Under the pieces are notes generated by a model. It was given only the letters and a program-made list of their open reading frames with translations, was not told where the DNA came from and searched no databases. 64,000 nt of DNA from assembly GCF_027887165.1 (NCBI RefSeq), contig NC_077234.1:162372877-162436876 (forward strand), written 5' to 3'. The position numbers were made by a program, and so were the translations under genes. How positions within the stretch are numbered: position 1 is the stretch's first letter; every line of letters starts with the position of its first letter. Origin of the DNA: Monodelphis domestica. Lineage: Eukaryota > Chordata > Mammalia > Didelphimorphia > Didelphidae. This document shows positions 11,085 to 23,365 of the stretch, piece by piece.

Positions 11085-11190
11085 TGATTAATAAATGCTA
11101 GTTTACTGATTGACCTTTATCTCCAACACCCTTCCCAGTGCTTGGCATGTAATAAGGTGCTTAATAAAAAAAGCTTGTCGAATTGTATTA
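11085..11190 (+). mobile_element. L2-type LINE 3' end
   Basis: 'cagtgcttggcatgtaataaggtgcttaataaaaa' matches the conserved 3' tail of L2-family LINEs; related tails occur at 15.6, 24.4 and 56.4 kb. Only the last about 100 bp are present. Confidence 0.5.
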
Positions 11191-12199
11191 AATCCTTTCT
11201 TTTCGTTTTATTTCTTGTCCTGTTGCAGACTGTTTCCGGAGTTTGAAATATGTATACCAAAAAACCTGTGCCTTAAGTTATGATCTTAATGTCATACTTG
11301 CTAATTAAAATTAAAAAGTTTTTAGTTTTTTCTAATTGCCAGTTCAGCATTTGACATCTTATTCTGATATCTACTGTCAAGTTGGTTCTTCTGATTCTTA
11401 CCCATCATTAAGGTGCTTGACTCTTAAAATCTGTTGATAAATTTGTGGATGTATAATCTGTAATGCAGGCCTACCCACTGTTTTCCTCCATATCTTATAT
11501 GGGTATACTCTGAAGCCATGTACTTTTAGAGAGTAGTAAATCTATTGTGAATACAATAGTATCCTCTTTTGGATTCTGTAACTACTTTGAATGGGCCAGA
11601 GCCAAGTATCCAATATTCAGAATGCTCAGAGATATTAATTGAAAATGAGATTATCTTTAATTCAATTTGTGAGAGTACCATACTAAAGTAGAAACATTTT
11701 TTTCAGTAACACTCAGTATACTTGGTAGCTGAATTAAAATTTTTAAGTTTCTTGGAGAATAACAGCCTAAAATAAAATGACTATCTTTTTCAGCTTCATT
11801 CTTAGTTTTGAAAGATTTGATTTTGATTCTTTTTCTTTTTTCTTCCCCTTCCTTACCCTTTACCTTGTAGATGGTGACTTACCTTCCAGTAGATGCTTTG
11901 TTATTAATTTCTGTGGTACAGTTTCATATTAGTTTGTATAATCTATAAGGATTTCCACTTTTAAAAGTGCAATGAATAAAAAACAATTTTTAGAATGATG
12001 TTGACTGGTGAAATTGTTCATTCTTATGTAATGACTTGATATTCCCAAGTGCTTCTTTAAAATCATTGCAGATAAGTGTATTTATTTTCCTTCCCAAACA
12101 TTAGCCAACTGTCTACTGTATGCAGAGCATTGAGTTGTTTTTTCCTGTAGACCTTACATGAGGGGAAATGAGGAATACACTCAATGAAAAGTAATACAT

Positions 12200-12600
12200 A
12201 TTAATGCAAGAGGAGTGCAAACATTGCTTTGTGAAAGCAGAACTTGGGGAAAGGTCTTTATTAGGTAGAAGAATCAGGGAGGGCTTTGAAGAGACCCAGG
12301 ACTCCCACAGAATTCAGTGGGCAAGATTAAGATTGGAGAGATGGTTGGAGAAAACTGAGCAAGGGCATGGAAATGGGAAATTGCAGAAATGGGTTTATTT
12401 AAGTGGAGAGCAAGAAGTCAAGACAGAAACTTAAAATATATGAAGCAGAGTAACAAGCATAAATTTAATCTGGTAAAATAGAATGATAACAGATCATAAA
12501 GGGACTCAAATGACCAAGGAATTTAAACTTTATTCTTTAGGTAATAGGGAACCATTGAAGGACTTTGAGTAAAAAAAGGGGGGGGGGCTCTGATCATCAA
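12200..12600. repeat. Ancient interspersed repeat, family not identified
   Basis: This segment includes 'gagggctttgaagagacc', 'aagggcatggaaatggg' and 'taatagggaaccattgaaggactttgagtaa'. The last block recurs in diverged form near 13,275-13,325 and 16,630-16,680, so three copies of the same old family lie within 5 kb. A frame of 76 codons inside it is incidental. Confidence 0.4.
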
Positions 12601-13319
12601 TTGATATCAAAAGTCAATATTAAATTAAAAGTTCTTTTACTTAAAACTGAAAACAAACCAACTCATTTAGACCTTTATTTGCTTAGTTACTCCTGTTTTT
12701 AGGAGTAATGCTATTAAGTTTTATTATCTGGTTTCCAGGATCATAACAAATTAGTAGGAAAGAGAATAGTGGAAGAACTTTTAAAGGGAGGCATAAGCAG
12801 GAAATGACTCAGGACAGCAAGGAAACAGGAAGGACATAGAAGAACTTAGTGAATAAGCATTTATTAAGTGCTATGCTAGGCTCTGGAGGTACAAAGGCAA
12901 AAAACCCCAAACAAAACAGTTCCTGCCCTAGAGGAGTTTATAGTTTAGGTTGTATGTCTGTGTATGTATGTCGAGTCAGAAGACTTATCTTCTTGACACA
13001 TGGATACACATAGTCAATACATGGTTATTTGGAGAAGTCACTAGCAATTGTGAGAATTTGGAAAAAACATACAGAAGATGACTCTTGATATCAGTCTTAA
13101 AGGGAATAGCAAGATTGAAAGGGAGATGTAAAGATTGAGTATATTAAAGGTTTTTTTTTTTTTACTATTCCTCACATGACTCTCCCTTCTCTATGCCATT
13201 GGCTGTACTCCCATGCTTCTGTGAAGGTCTTATATACCAAATGGAGAAGTTTCATTGTTTGTGATCCTAGAAGTAATAGGGAGTTGCTGAAAATTTTTGA
13301 GTAAGGGAATGACCTGATC

Positions 13320-13445
13320 AGACCTGTTCAAATGACCAAGACAGATCTGATTTCAAATCTGGCTTCAGATACTATCTGTATCTTGGGCAAGTCACTTGAC
13401 CATCTTGATCTCAGTTTCCTCATCTGTAAAATGAGCTGGAGAACT
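13320..13445 (+). mobile_element. MAR1/MIR-like CORE-SINE fragment
   Basis: 'cagatactatctgtatcttgggcaagtcacttgacc' followed by 'cagtttcctcatctgtaaaatgagctggagaa' is the core segment of marsupial CORE-SINEs. Confidence 0.6.
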
Positions 13446-13489
13446 ACTCTGCTTTAGGAAAATCACTTTCAAAGGATGAGTCGGCCAGA

Positions 13490-13690
13490 GGTTGAGGTAT
13501 AACTGGTTTGATGTCAAGAGGTATTATGAAGATAGGGACGAGAAAACTTGGCAACTGCTTGGATATGTGAGGTGAGGAAGGCTGAGGGATCATGTTATAT
13601 CAAGTCTGGAAATTTGAAAGTTATGGTGGTATCTTCAACATAGAGAAGTTTTAAAGAGTTTTGAGAAAAAGATTAAGTGGACAGAAGCCT
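13490..13690. repeat. Ancient repeat, GA-rich, family not identified
   Basis: It contains 'gggacgagaaaacttggcaactgcttggatatgtgaggtgaggaag', a text similar in kind to 18,240-18,560. It looks like a downstream part of the same old family as the 12.2-kb copy. No coding sequence is present. Confidence 0.3.
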
Positions 13691-13704
13691 CAAAGGTTCC
13701 TGAG

Positions 13705-13900
13705 GGGGTAGCTGTGGGTGGCTCAGTGGATTGAGAGCCAATCCTAGAGACCAAGGTCCTATGTTCAAATTTGGTCTCAGACACTCTTAGCTATGTGACC
13801 CTGGGCAAGTGTCTTAACCCCCATTGTCTAGCCCTTACTGCCCTTCTCCTTGGAACCAATACACAGTATTGATTCTAAGATGGGAGGTAAGGATAAAAAA
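13705..13900 (+). mobile_element. SINE1_MD/WSINE-type SINE with 13-bp target duplication
   Basis: The + strand copy starts GGGGTAGCTGTGGGTGGCTCAGTGGATTG in type and ends in an A-run. Flanks AAAGGTTCCTGAG (13692-13704) and AAAGTTTCCTGAG (13901-13913) are a target-site duplication with one mismatch, which fixes both boundaries. Confidence 0.88.
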
Positions 13901-14345
13901 AAAGTTTCCTGAGTCAATATATCATATAGTAGTTTGATAAACCAAATAAGAAAATTTCAGAGTTGAAAGAGACCTCAAGTGACCATATTTATACCCCCCA
14001 AAAGTACAGCTCATGCCCCTAAAAGAATCCCTACTAAAGACATCCAATAAATGATTTTATAATAGTCTCTGCTTCAAGTCTAAATTTGCTTCTAGTACAG
14101 CTATTTATGTTGTCTTTATTTAATAACTTCAAACTCATCTGGGAGAAACATCTGCTTCCAAGTGATACCTTATTATCCAGGATGATCCATAACAATGATT
14201 TTTCAGAAATGAATTTGCTTTTTTTTTCTCCTATGGGGCTAATCAGAATAAGTTCATAATGATAACCCTAAGTAATTAAGAAAAGCTTAGAGTGTATGAT
14301 ATTTGCTTTATGTTCAGGATTTTATGATTTGTTTTCTGTATTTTC

Positions 14346-14550
14346 TTTTTTTTTTTAAACCCTTACCTTCTGTCTTGGAGTCAATACTGTGTATTGGCTC
14401 CAAGGCAGAAGAGTGGTAAGGGCTAGGCAATGGGGGTCAAGTGACTTGCCCAGGGTCACAAAGCTAGGAAGTGGCTGAGGCCAGATTTGATCCTAGGACC
14501 TCCTGTCTCTAAGCCTGGTTCTCAATCCACTGAGGTACCCAGCTGCCCCC
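14346..14550 (-). mobile_element. SINE1_MD/WSINE-type SINE
   Basis: A nearly complete antisense copy: T-run, 'cccttaccttctgtcttggagtcaatactgtg', then 'ggtacccagctgccccc'. Flanks 'ttctgtattttct' and 'ttctgcgtattttct' look like an imperfect target duplication. Confidence 0.87.
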
Positions 14551-14939
14551 TGTTCTGCGTATTTTCTGTCAGTTTCATGAGAAGCAGTTTGAAGTGTAGT
14601 AGTTAATAGAGATTCCAGCAGGGTTTGTGTTTCAACTCTGAATAGGTTCTTCGTGACCCTGAAAAATTCATGATATTCCCAAGTCTCAGTTTCCTTTTCT
14701 GTAAAACAGGGGTAATAATATTTTCTAACTTACAGAGATGAAGTGAGTTTCGTGAGCTATAAAGAAATAGCTTTAGCAGTTTCTCAAGACCATGGTTTGA
14801 GCATTTCATTTGTGTTAAACATTGTCCTTGATACAGTGTGGATTAGAATGACAGTGATCACTTTGTTACAAGATTTGAAATTCATACCTGGCCTTAGACC
14901 TGGTCCTCTGAGATCACACCTTTCTTCTGGTCTCCCATG

Positions 14940-15710
14940 TTTACAATCTCATTATCTTTAACTCCTCATTTTCCTTTACTTTTGTATTAATCAAATGACT
15001 GTTATTTCTGCCACCACAACATCTCAAATCTAACCTTTTCTCTCTACTCATATAGCCACCACCTTAGCCCTTTTTACTTCTTGTGTAGATTACTTTAATG
15101 GACTCCTCTTTGGTCTCCTAACCTGAAATCTCTTTCCACTTCCATGGTTACTCCACACAAAAAAAAGTGATTGTCTTTAAGTACAATTATGACCATGTTG
15201 CTCCCCTCCTCAGGATAGTCTCTTGGCTCCCAGTTGTCTCTGGGACCAAATATTAACTCCACCATTTGGCTTTGAAGGTCCTTCTCAATCTGGCCCCAGC
15301 CTATGCTTCTATCTTCCTTATATGTTACCCCTCTTCCAAACTGCACTCCAGCCAAACAGACTTTCTTTACATTTCTCATAAATGACATTCCATCTCTTGT
15401 CTCTATGACACGATTATTTCCTGTTACTTCATTCTTCCCCTACTTCTGCTTCATTTCATTCTTTCTGTAAGACATAGCTGAAGCATCACTTTCTACATGA
15501 AGATTAACCCCCCCTTTCTCATGTTGTATTTATTTTGCATTTATCCTGTATATTTATTCTCTACATACATATTTATATATGCCTATGTTATCTCTCCCAA
15601 TTAGAATTAAAGCTCCTTGAGAATAAAGATTACTTCATTTTTGCATCCTCCATGTCTAGTATTCTCTCTGGCACATACTATGTTTAGTTAATAAATAAAG
15701 GTGACTAGGA
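14940..15710 (+). mobile_element. L2/L3-type LINE 3' region
   Basis: The segment contains the ordered L2 words 'accatgttgctcccctcctcagg', 'cttggctcccagttgtctctgggaccaaatattaactcc', 'aaggtccttctcaatctggccccagcctatgct' and 'ctccagccaaacag', and ends with the tail 'aaagctccttgagaataaagattac...ggcacatacta'. That is the 3' portion of ORF2 and the tail of a CR1-clade L2 element. Reading frames are broken. Confidence 0.75.
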
Positions 15711-16109
15711 AACTGGCATCCTAGTAGGATTTGTATGCTTCTTCAGTTTGGATGATTTTCCTAAGATGCTTCATGTTTTAGGAATATTAATGCCCCTAAT
15801 CAATGAAATAGTTCATATTGATTGGTATTATGTTTTGTATTTACTTTGCTAGACCAAAGTAATTTGGACCCATTGAAAATGACTGTAAATTTCTCAGCTT
15901 TTTGAAAAAATTGATTAGAGATCTCTTCCCTCCACTCCCCTCCCCAAGTCTTAGGTTCTCTATTTTCTGGGCCTATACAATCTTACTGAGAACACTAATA
16001 CATACTGTACTAACAAATAATTAACATAGTGAAAAGCCACTTAATCTTTTTCTGTTCCTCAGTTTCTTTATATGTAAAGTGAGGTGATTCAGTTTGATAA
16101 TCTCTAAAA

Positions 16110-16310
16110 TAATAGCATCACAGGACTAGAATTAAAGGGGCCTGGGGAAGGAGCATTATATCCAAGTTCCCTCACTTTATTAATGAGGAAATTGAGGCCT
16201 AAGAAAATGTGAGTGATTTGCCCCCAGGATCACTAAGTTGGAGAAAAAGCTTAAACCCAGGCCTGAATCCAAAATCTGTCCTCTTTTCACTAAACCAAGA
16301 CCTCCTTGAA
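16110..16310 (-). mobile_element. MIR-like SINE fragment
   Basis: 'ctcactttattaatgaggaaattgaggcc', 'gtgatttgcccccaggatcac' and the following text run parallel to the reverse complement of MIR/THER1, as in the copy at 19.6 kb. Confidence 0.5.
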
Positions 16311-16339
16311 CCTTGAAAATCCCTTTTGAGCTTTCGATA

Positions 16340-16800
16340 TCACCTCTAGATAGGGTAATGATGAAAGGCTTAATCTAAGGAGTTTTGAATTTGAAGAATT
16401 TAAAGGATTTGGAGTTCAAAGGAGGGCAGAGTGACACTCTAAATAAAAGAAACAGCATGGGCAACCCCCCTAAAATAACAGGAAAACCAAAGCATTCTTT
16501 TGTGGGTGACTACTAGATTAGTGTGGCTGGTGTGGGGGGATGGGGCAGAGAAGAACAGGGAGATAAATCCACTAAGATATTTTGTGGTTTTATTTTGGCA
16601 TCTTTAGAGCTATAGACTTCATCTTATAAGCAGCGGGGAGCAACTGAAGGTGTTTGAAGAGGGGAGGGACATGAAAGTAAGTTCATCTTGAGTATGCATT
16701 GTTCCATTCATCAATAGATGATAATGCACAAAGACAGTTGTCATTCTCTGTCAGGAGAGAGACTACCACTATAAGGCATCACCTCCTAGCACTTAGGAGT
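16340..16800. repeat. Ancient repeat copy followed by a fragment related to the 331-bp retroposon
   Basis: At 16,630-16,680 'gcggggagcaactgaaggtgtttgaag' resembles the repeat block at 12,550. At about 16,710-16,790 the text 'gatgataatgcacaaagacagttgtcattctctgtcaggagagagactaccac' is a close relative of the reverse complement of 2,470-2,560, so it is a second, truncated copy of the retroposon found at 2.5 kb. Confidence 0.45.
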
Positions 16801-18743
16801 TTAATACTTGTTGATAAATTGATCAAAACTAGATGTTAGTAAGTACACTTAAGTGCATTTGGATTTGATGAAAAGTAGTCCTTAATGGGATAGTCATCTT
16901 GGAAGGAGGTCTCTAGTGGATCACCCCAGGAATTCATTCAAGGTCCTGTGTTTAGTTTGTTTTTTAAGCAAGTGACATGAATGAAGGCATAAGTAGCATA
17001 CTTGTTAAAGATAAAGAATGGTTCAAATTAGGAAGGGTGGTTAATACTTGGATTACAGAGTTAACATCCAGAAAGCAGTTAACCAGTGAGAATGAAATTT
17101 CCTAAGGATGAATGCTAAGTCCCGTATTTTAAAATATAAACTTCAAGTGAATTTCAAGTAAAGTATAGATGTGAGAGCTAAGGTTTAGGATGTTGATGTG
17201 GAAGAGATCTAGGGATTCTGTTGGCTCAGCTTGAGTTGACACTGTGACAGTGCAGTGATAAAAGGTAATGCCATTTAAAGAAACTTATCCCAAAGGAGAG
17301 ATTTGATAAAGGCTGTCAGCCTGAAATAAAAAGAGGACATCCAAATAACAACAATAAGGGTGTTTAATCAAGGCAGAGGAACTACAGTTTGGGGCCACCA
17401 CACAGTTCTGTTGGGCCAGAAGAGTGCCCATACTGAGGAGAAAGGAGCAGGTTTGACTATAATTCCACTGGGAAGAAGCAATCAGAGGGAAGGAGCCACT
17501 AATATACCTGATGAGACCAAAGGCTCTAGATGTGATTAAGTGTCAACTAGGAGTGACTAACATTTGATGAGATCAGAGGCTGGATAATTAGCTTCTGATC
17601 AAATCAGAAGCTCTAGGAGTGGTAAGTTCCCAGAGACCTGCTCTAATCATGAGGCCTTAGAGGTGATTGAGGTCCAGGTAGCCCCTTCTGGTAACTCCCA
17701 TTTAACAAGGTCAGTATTCTACATGGTCACACCATGTAGTGAGACTTGTGTTTAGTTCTTTGGTAGGTACCATATTCTAGGAAGGTTATTGACAAGCTAG
17801 ACAGGCACCACGATAATAAGACATGCATGCCATGCAAGGATCAGTAGAAGGAATTAGATGTTTAGTCTGGAGAATAAAAAATGGAGAAATATGGTTGTGG
17901 TCTTCAAATATGTGAAAGGCTATAATGTAGGAATTGGATTAGATTTGTTCAGCTTTGTTCAAGAAAGCAGAAGTGGGAATATGGGTTGTAGTTAGACAAA
18001 GAGAGATTTAAGTTTGATTTAAGGGAAAAAAGCTTGAAAGTAGTTAGAATTGTCCAAAAGCAATATATGCTGCTTTAGAAGATAATATTTGATTCCTCAT
18101 CACTGGCAGTCTTCAGGCAAAGGCAGTGTGAAAAATTGCTGGAAATGTTGTAAAGAGAGAATTGAGCTAGAGGACTTCTGAAGCACCTCCTAGCTCTATA
18201 GTTCTGTGAATTTGTATTTCAGAGTTTAAAGAAGATTAATCTGTTATTGATTCATAGGATCCATAGGATCAGTGGTAGAGAGGTTGGTAGATATGGGGTT
18301 GATGTGAGACCAGTTAAGGATTATCATGAGAGTAGAAAGGAAAGGAAGGATACATGAAACATTATGGAAGAAAAATAAATAAACCAACTACTGGTTTATG
18401 TGGAGAGTCGAAGAGTAAAGTTTTAGATTGCCCTGAGCTTTTTTGCCTGGATGTCTAGGAGGATTGTGGTACCATTAATAAAAATAAACAAAAAAGAGAA
18501 TCCAGGGAAATTTATGGGGAAAGGGAAGAGTATAGTTCCATATATGTTGAATTAGAGTTAGTGAATGTGCAGGTTGTTTTTAGTCCTTTCACAAAAATTT
18601 TCAAGCATTTATTCAATTCAGTTAATGCATTTTGTGTTTTTCATGGGCCAAATTTAAGAGAGAGTCCTGATTTTCTTGCACCTTCTGTTTGTATCTTGAC
18701 CCTCTTAAAACTAGTACATAAAGATATCAAGAATATTAGAGAA

Positions 18744-18973
18744 TTGGGGGCAGCTAGGTAGCTCTGTGGATTGAGAGCAAGGCCTAGAGACAGGAAGTCC
18801 TAGGTTCAAATTTGACCTCAGACACTTCCTAGAAGTTTGACCCTGGGAAAGTCACTTGACCCCCATTGCCTAGCCCTTCCTACTCTTCTGCCTTGGAACC
18901 AATACACAGTATTGATTCTAAGATGGAAGGTAAGGATTTTTTTGTTTTGTTTTGTTTTGTTTTTTTTTAAGAA
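18744..18973 (+). mobile_element. SINE1_MD/WSINE-type SINE with a T-rich tail
   Basis: The + strand copy runs from GGGGGCAGCTAGGTAGCTC to 'gatggaaggtaagga'. It is bracketed by GAATATTAGAGAA (18731-18743) and GAATATTAAAGAA (18974-18986), a target duplication with one mismatch. Instead of an A tail it ends in TTTTTTTG(TTTTG)n and T-runs, which is odd for this orientation. Confidence 0.85.
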
Positions 18974-19574
18974 GAATATTAAAGAAAGGAAAAGTGCTAT
19001 GTGAGGTTAGTAGAATATACCCAGGAATTGGGATGGTACTTTAGGTAATCTAACCTATTGCTCCTCCCCCACCCTTGCAAATGAAGAAATTGGGAAATAT
19101 GTTCGGGATCACATAGCTAATAATACTAAAGCAGAACATTGTTGGGCAGGCATTTGTAAATGTGGGACTCATAGACAGATGGGAAAATAATGGTGGTAGA
19201 AAATATGGCAGTGGATGAAGCTTGAAAGTAAGCTTGAAATGAAAAGATTGCAAAAGATTCCTGTCCCTTACCATTTATCCTTTGACCCCAAGAAAGCTAA
19301 AGGGGTAGGTTAGAATTTTTAAAAGTGTTCTGAGGTATGGTCAATAGTATTGAATGCCCAGAATTGAGGATATAGAAAAGGCCTAGGGATATAGCTCTGT
19401 CATCTTTTGAGTTCTTTTGTAACTCACCACAACACTACTAAACCCTTTGCTGCTTTGTAGCTCCTAGAGACCTTGACTTCTTGCTCCTAAAAGTAGCTTA
19501 GGTATTATTGTGTACCCTATTTTGACTTTGAGGGTCTTTAAAACTGAGCCTTAGCCTCCAAGTAGTAAGAACTC

Positions 19575-19850
19575 ATAATAGCTAATATTTATAGTGTTTA
19601 CTGTGGGCCAGGCACTATGTTAAGTGCTTTGCAATTGTTCTGTCATTTGATCCTGTCCTCACAACAGTTCTGGAGAGTATATGCTATTGTTATCATCCTT
19701 ATTTTACAGATGAAGAAACTGGGGCAAACAAAGGTTTAGTGATTTGACCAGTCACACAGCTAATAAGTATGGTAGGATTTGAACTGACACCTTCCTGACT
19801 CAAAAGTCCAAATACTCTATCCACTTAATCTTACCTTTCAGCCAAGGTTT
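19575..19850 (-). mobile_element. MIR/THER1-type CORE-SINE, nearly complete
   Basis: Read on the - strand, it has a tRNA-like head near 19,850 and continues through 'ttagctgtgtgact', 'tttcttcatctgtaaaataagg' and the terminal 'agcacttaacatagtgcctggc'. It is one of the best preserved copies of this class in the window. Confidence 0.7.
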
Positions 19851-19859
19851 AACACAGAA

Positions 19860-22000
19860 AGATTATATATTCTTCCACATAATCAAAAGAGTAAGTATGA
19901 GCTTTACCACAATTCAAGACCTGAACATGCCAGTCCAAGATTAACAATGAACTCCAGTAGGTTTTTATAGATACCAGTTAAGACTAATGTAGACTGATTA
20001 GATTTATAAATGAAAATTAAGAAACTCTTTTTAGGAAATAAATTTAACTACATCAGTAAATTATACTGGTGTGGTAAAGCCATTTAGATGTTACTACATT
20101 GCTCTTCTGTTTCTTTTGATAGTTGTGTTTATTAAACCATGTTCTACCATGTTCTAAAGTATCTATCTGCTGTAGTGAGAAAAATCTAGTTTCTTAAAGA
20201 TACTTTTATGGTTCACCATATCAAACCAAGGCTTGGCAAAACAGTGGTAAATGATATGAAAAAAAAAATTTCAGTAAGAAAGGATGACTAACATTTCATT
20301 TATATGTGTGACTTTGTTAAGAGCTTTTTTTATTCAGCATGTGAAAAATCTTATAGATGCTCACACTACCAAAAATCAATTTGCAATCCTTCTTCTACTT
20401 CATGGACAGTCTGCAAGAATTGCTGTGGCCAAAAGTCACCCCAATGCCAACCTGGTGATAAAGCTCTCACCAAATTTATCTTGGACAACAGATATAAAGT
20501 TGATTACCAATGTGGCACTCAAAGCATTTCCAGTTTGGTAAGAACTTTCAGAGCTCTTTTGCTGTTGGTATCTTCTTTGAGAATTCATTGTCGCCTTCAC
20601 TATAAGATGAGACTTAAGAGTGAGACTTCAGTGTAGACTTGAGAATTTATTATTTCAAATACTGGTGCTTACCTACTCGTAGCTTTATGTTTACTTAATT
20701 GAAAATTCTTTGGAAAAATTATGCCTATCACTTCTGTGACTATGGGCAAAAAACTTGTACCTGAAACTACTATTTAAGTCTACTTGTCTTGTAGGGAGAA
20801 TATTTTTTTTAAAATTCTAAGGTACTTGATTTTTCTTGTGTTTGGAAGTCTTTTGAGGATAACCTTTATCAAGGGCTATTATTATCCTCAATTTTAATTA
20901 TTAAATAAAGATTTCAAATGAACTTCTTAGAATTTACGTTATTCTATTTAACTGTACGAAATATTAATATACTAAAGTCATTGCTGGGGAAGTACAGTAA
21001 TTGTGAAATCAGCATCTTAAGTCTTTGAAAATTTGATGTATTTAGTTACTTAATGATAATTAAGCCTGTTAAAAATATAACCCTAATCATGCATTGCTGA
21101 AAACTCTGTCTGAATAAGCTGTTTTAAATAGATTACAACATGTAAATTAAGTATACTTTTAAATTAAACCTCCTTTTTCATTTGAAATGCTGAGCTGAGT
21201 GCAGTGGCAAAATTGAATATATACAATTATATAATGTGCTTTCTGTAATAAGTTTTAAAGTTTTATCTCACCAAAAATTAACTTTTTGGTGATAAAGGTG
21301 TTAATTTGGAGTCTTTCATTTATAAGAACCTAGTGCTGCCTGTTTTATTTGTGCTAAATAATTCAAATTATAGGTTATTTCCTGTTTTACAGTTATGACA
21401 GATATCTGATTGTCTGCTTAGTGTATGTTATTAAAAGTAAAAGAACTAATCTCCTTTTAAAAAGATTCAAGGGGAATTAATTTTCAAAATGTTTTGATTC
21501 CTTACTCTTTTTTTTTCCTCTTTAACCTCCAAGCCCTTTTCAAAACTGATTCAGAACTGCAGTGACTACTGAAATAGATCATTAGAACAGATGGTTAGTA
21601 AAAGCTATGCCTATTAGAGAATAGGTATTTAGTTGTTGAGCAAAATGATGGCATGCCCTGAGAATATTTATTTTTAAATGTAATTTAGTAAAGCATCTTT
21701 TATTATCATGAATTTTAGAAATATAAATGCATGCCTTTTATAATCTTAACTAAAAATAAGCAGGATATCTCTTGTCTACTGAGAATAAAAACAGAGGAAA
21801 GGGGTGTTGTTAGAGGCATTCATATTAGATAAATGGGAAAATGTCCTTGGGTTTCAAAGGTATTTCAACCTTAAAATGTTTTGCCACTGGAAAGTGAGGA
21901 AATATTAACTGAGGAAGCTTAAAAATGAGGTAGCTCACTGTTCAGGGTAATAGTTCTTGATTTGGTCATTCAATTAGTGGGGGTTTATTTAGCAGTTAGT
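19860..22000. other. Intronic DNA without a recognised element
   Basis: AT-rich intron. A frame of 110 codons at 20,304-20,636 (two overlapping frames are open there) has many Cys codons but no domain I recognise and no splice context that would make it an exon. Confidence 0.45.
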
Positions 22001-22009
22001 ATGGTCTGG

Positions 22010-22200
22010 GTCCATGGTGGCAAACCTATAGCACACGTGCCAGAGGGGTCACTCAGAACCCTATCTGTGGGCACACTGTTGCCTGCAGCATTGAGTTCCC
22101 AGAGTTTGCTACTAGAAAACCAACGGGATTCCAGACTGGGCTGCTCCCCTCCCCCCTCTCCATGGACGCCTGAGGGCATTCTTTATATCACCCCCCCCCA
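22010..22200 (+). mobile_element. Non-autonomous hAT (Charlie-like) fragment
   Basis: 'ccatggtggcaaacctatagcacacgtgccagaggggtcactcagaaccct' has the form of the 5' end of marsupial hAT-Charlie derived elements. The right part falls into a C-rich run and the right terminus is lost, so no target duplication could be found. Confidence 0.5.
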
Positions 22201-22539
22201 CCCCCAAATGTTCATAGCACTGTGCTAAGTGTGAGCATACAAAGAAAAGCAAGAACAGTAACCCTTCTTCAAGATTCTCAAATGTTCAGGTGGGGAATAT
22301 AACATGTAAATAACAGTGTTGTATATACAAGATAGAAGCTAGAAAGACCTCTTGTATGGAGGAGGGTGAATCTGAGTCTTCATGTGAATATTTATTGAAG
22401 AAACAGACAAAAAAGACTCCTGAGAAGAGACAAGCGGGATAGGGCAGCTCTTTAAGGACTGTCATGTGGGGCATGGTAGGATTAGGAACATTGGTTAAAA
22501 GCTGCAAGCACAAATTTAAGCTTCATGTCAGGAAAAGTT

Positions 22540-22735
22540 TGGTGGCACACAATATATAAGGAATAAAGATAACTGCCTCAGTTTTCAGTTCTTGCCTCAG
22601 ACATATAACTAGCTGTGTGACCTTGGGCAAATCACTTAACCTCTGTTAGTATCCATCCGTTTCCTCATCCATAAAAATCACAGGGTTGGACTCAATGACC
22701 TCAAAACTCCCTGTGATTCTGATCAGAAGTAGATA
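22540..22735 (+). mobile_element. MIR-like CORE-SINE
   Basis: 'cttgcctcagacatataactagctgtgtgaccttgggcaaatcacttaacctc', then 'gtttcctcatccataaaaatcacagggttggactcaatgacc', in the standard CORE-SINE order. Confidence 0.65.
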
Positions 22736-23136
22736 TAAGCTTGAGATCAAACTCGGCACATAGGTGATGTATGAATTCTTGTGAACTAAATCACAATGTC
22801 TCAGAATTAATGGCCTGTAATACAATTTTGGGAATTTGGGAATTATGCATATTTGTTATAAAGATATGGAAGGGAGAGAACTTAAGAATTTTTGTACATT
22901 GAAAAAAATTTTATTAAAAATACAATACCAACCCAATAAGTATAACTGTCTTGCCTTGGGGCATGATAGGTTCTTATTGGAAAATTTTCAGGGAGGATGT
23001 GGTGAGTAATTACTTTTTGGACTAGATGTATGGCTAGATTTTTTTTCCATCTGTTAAATTCTGTGATCTGTTATAGCAGAAGCACAGAGATATGAATTTA
23101 ACATGTGTTTAGTTCAATTTTGCTGGACTATAATTA

Positions 23137-23365
23137 GGAGCCAGCTAGGTAGCTCAGTGGATAGAGTTGCACCTCGAGACAGGAAGACCTGAATTCAAAT
23201 GTAGTCTCAGACACTTCCAGTGAGACCCTGGACAACTCACTTTAACCTCTTTTTGCCTTAATCCATTGGAGGAAGAAATGGCAAACCACTCTAGTGGAAA
23301 ACCTTATGGATAGTATTGTCCATGGAACCATGAAGAGTTAGACCCTACTGAATAACACAGTATGT
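23137..23365 (+). mobile_element. MAR1-type marsupial CORE-SINE
   Basis: This copy starts 'ggagccagctaggtagctcagtggatagagttgcacc' and continues to 'aggaagaaatggcaaaccactctagtgg' and 'ccatgaagagttagaccctactgaataacac'. That tail distinguishes MAR1 from MIR. It is nearly full length. Confidence 0.75.
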
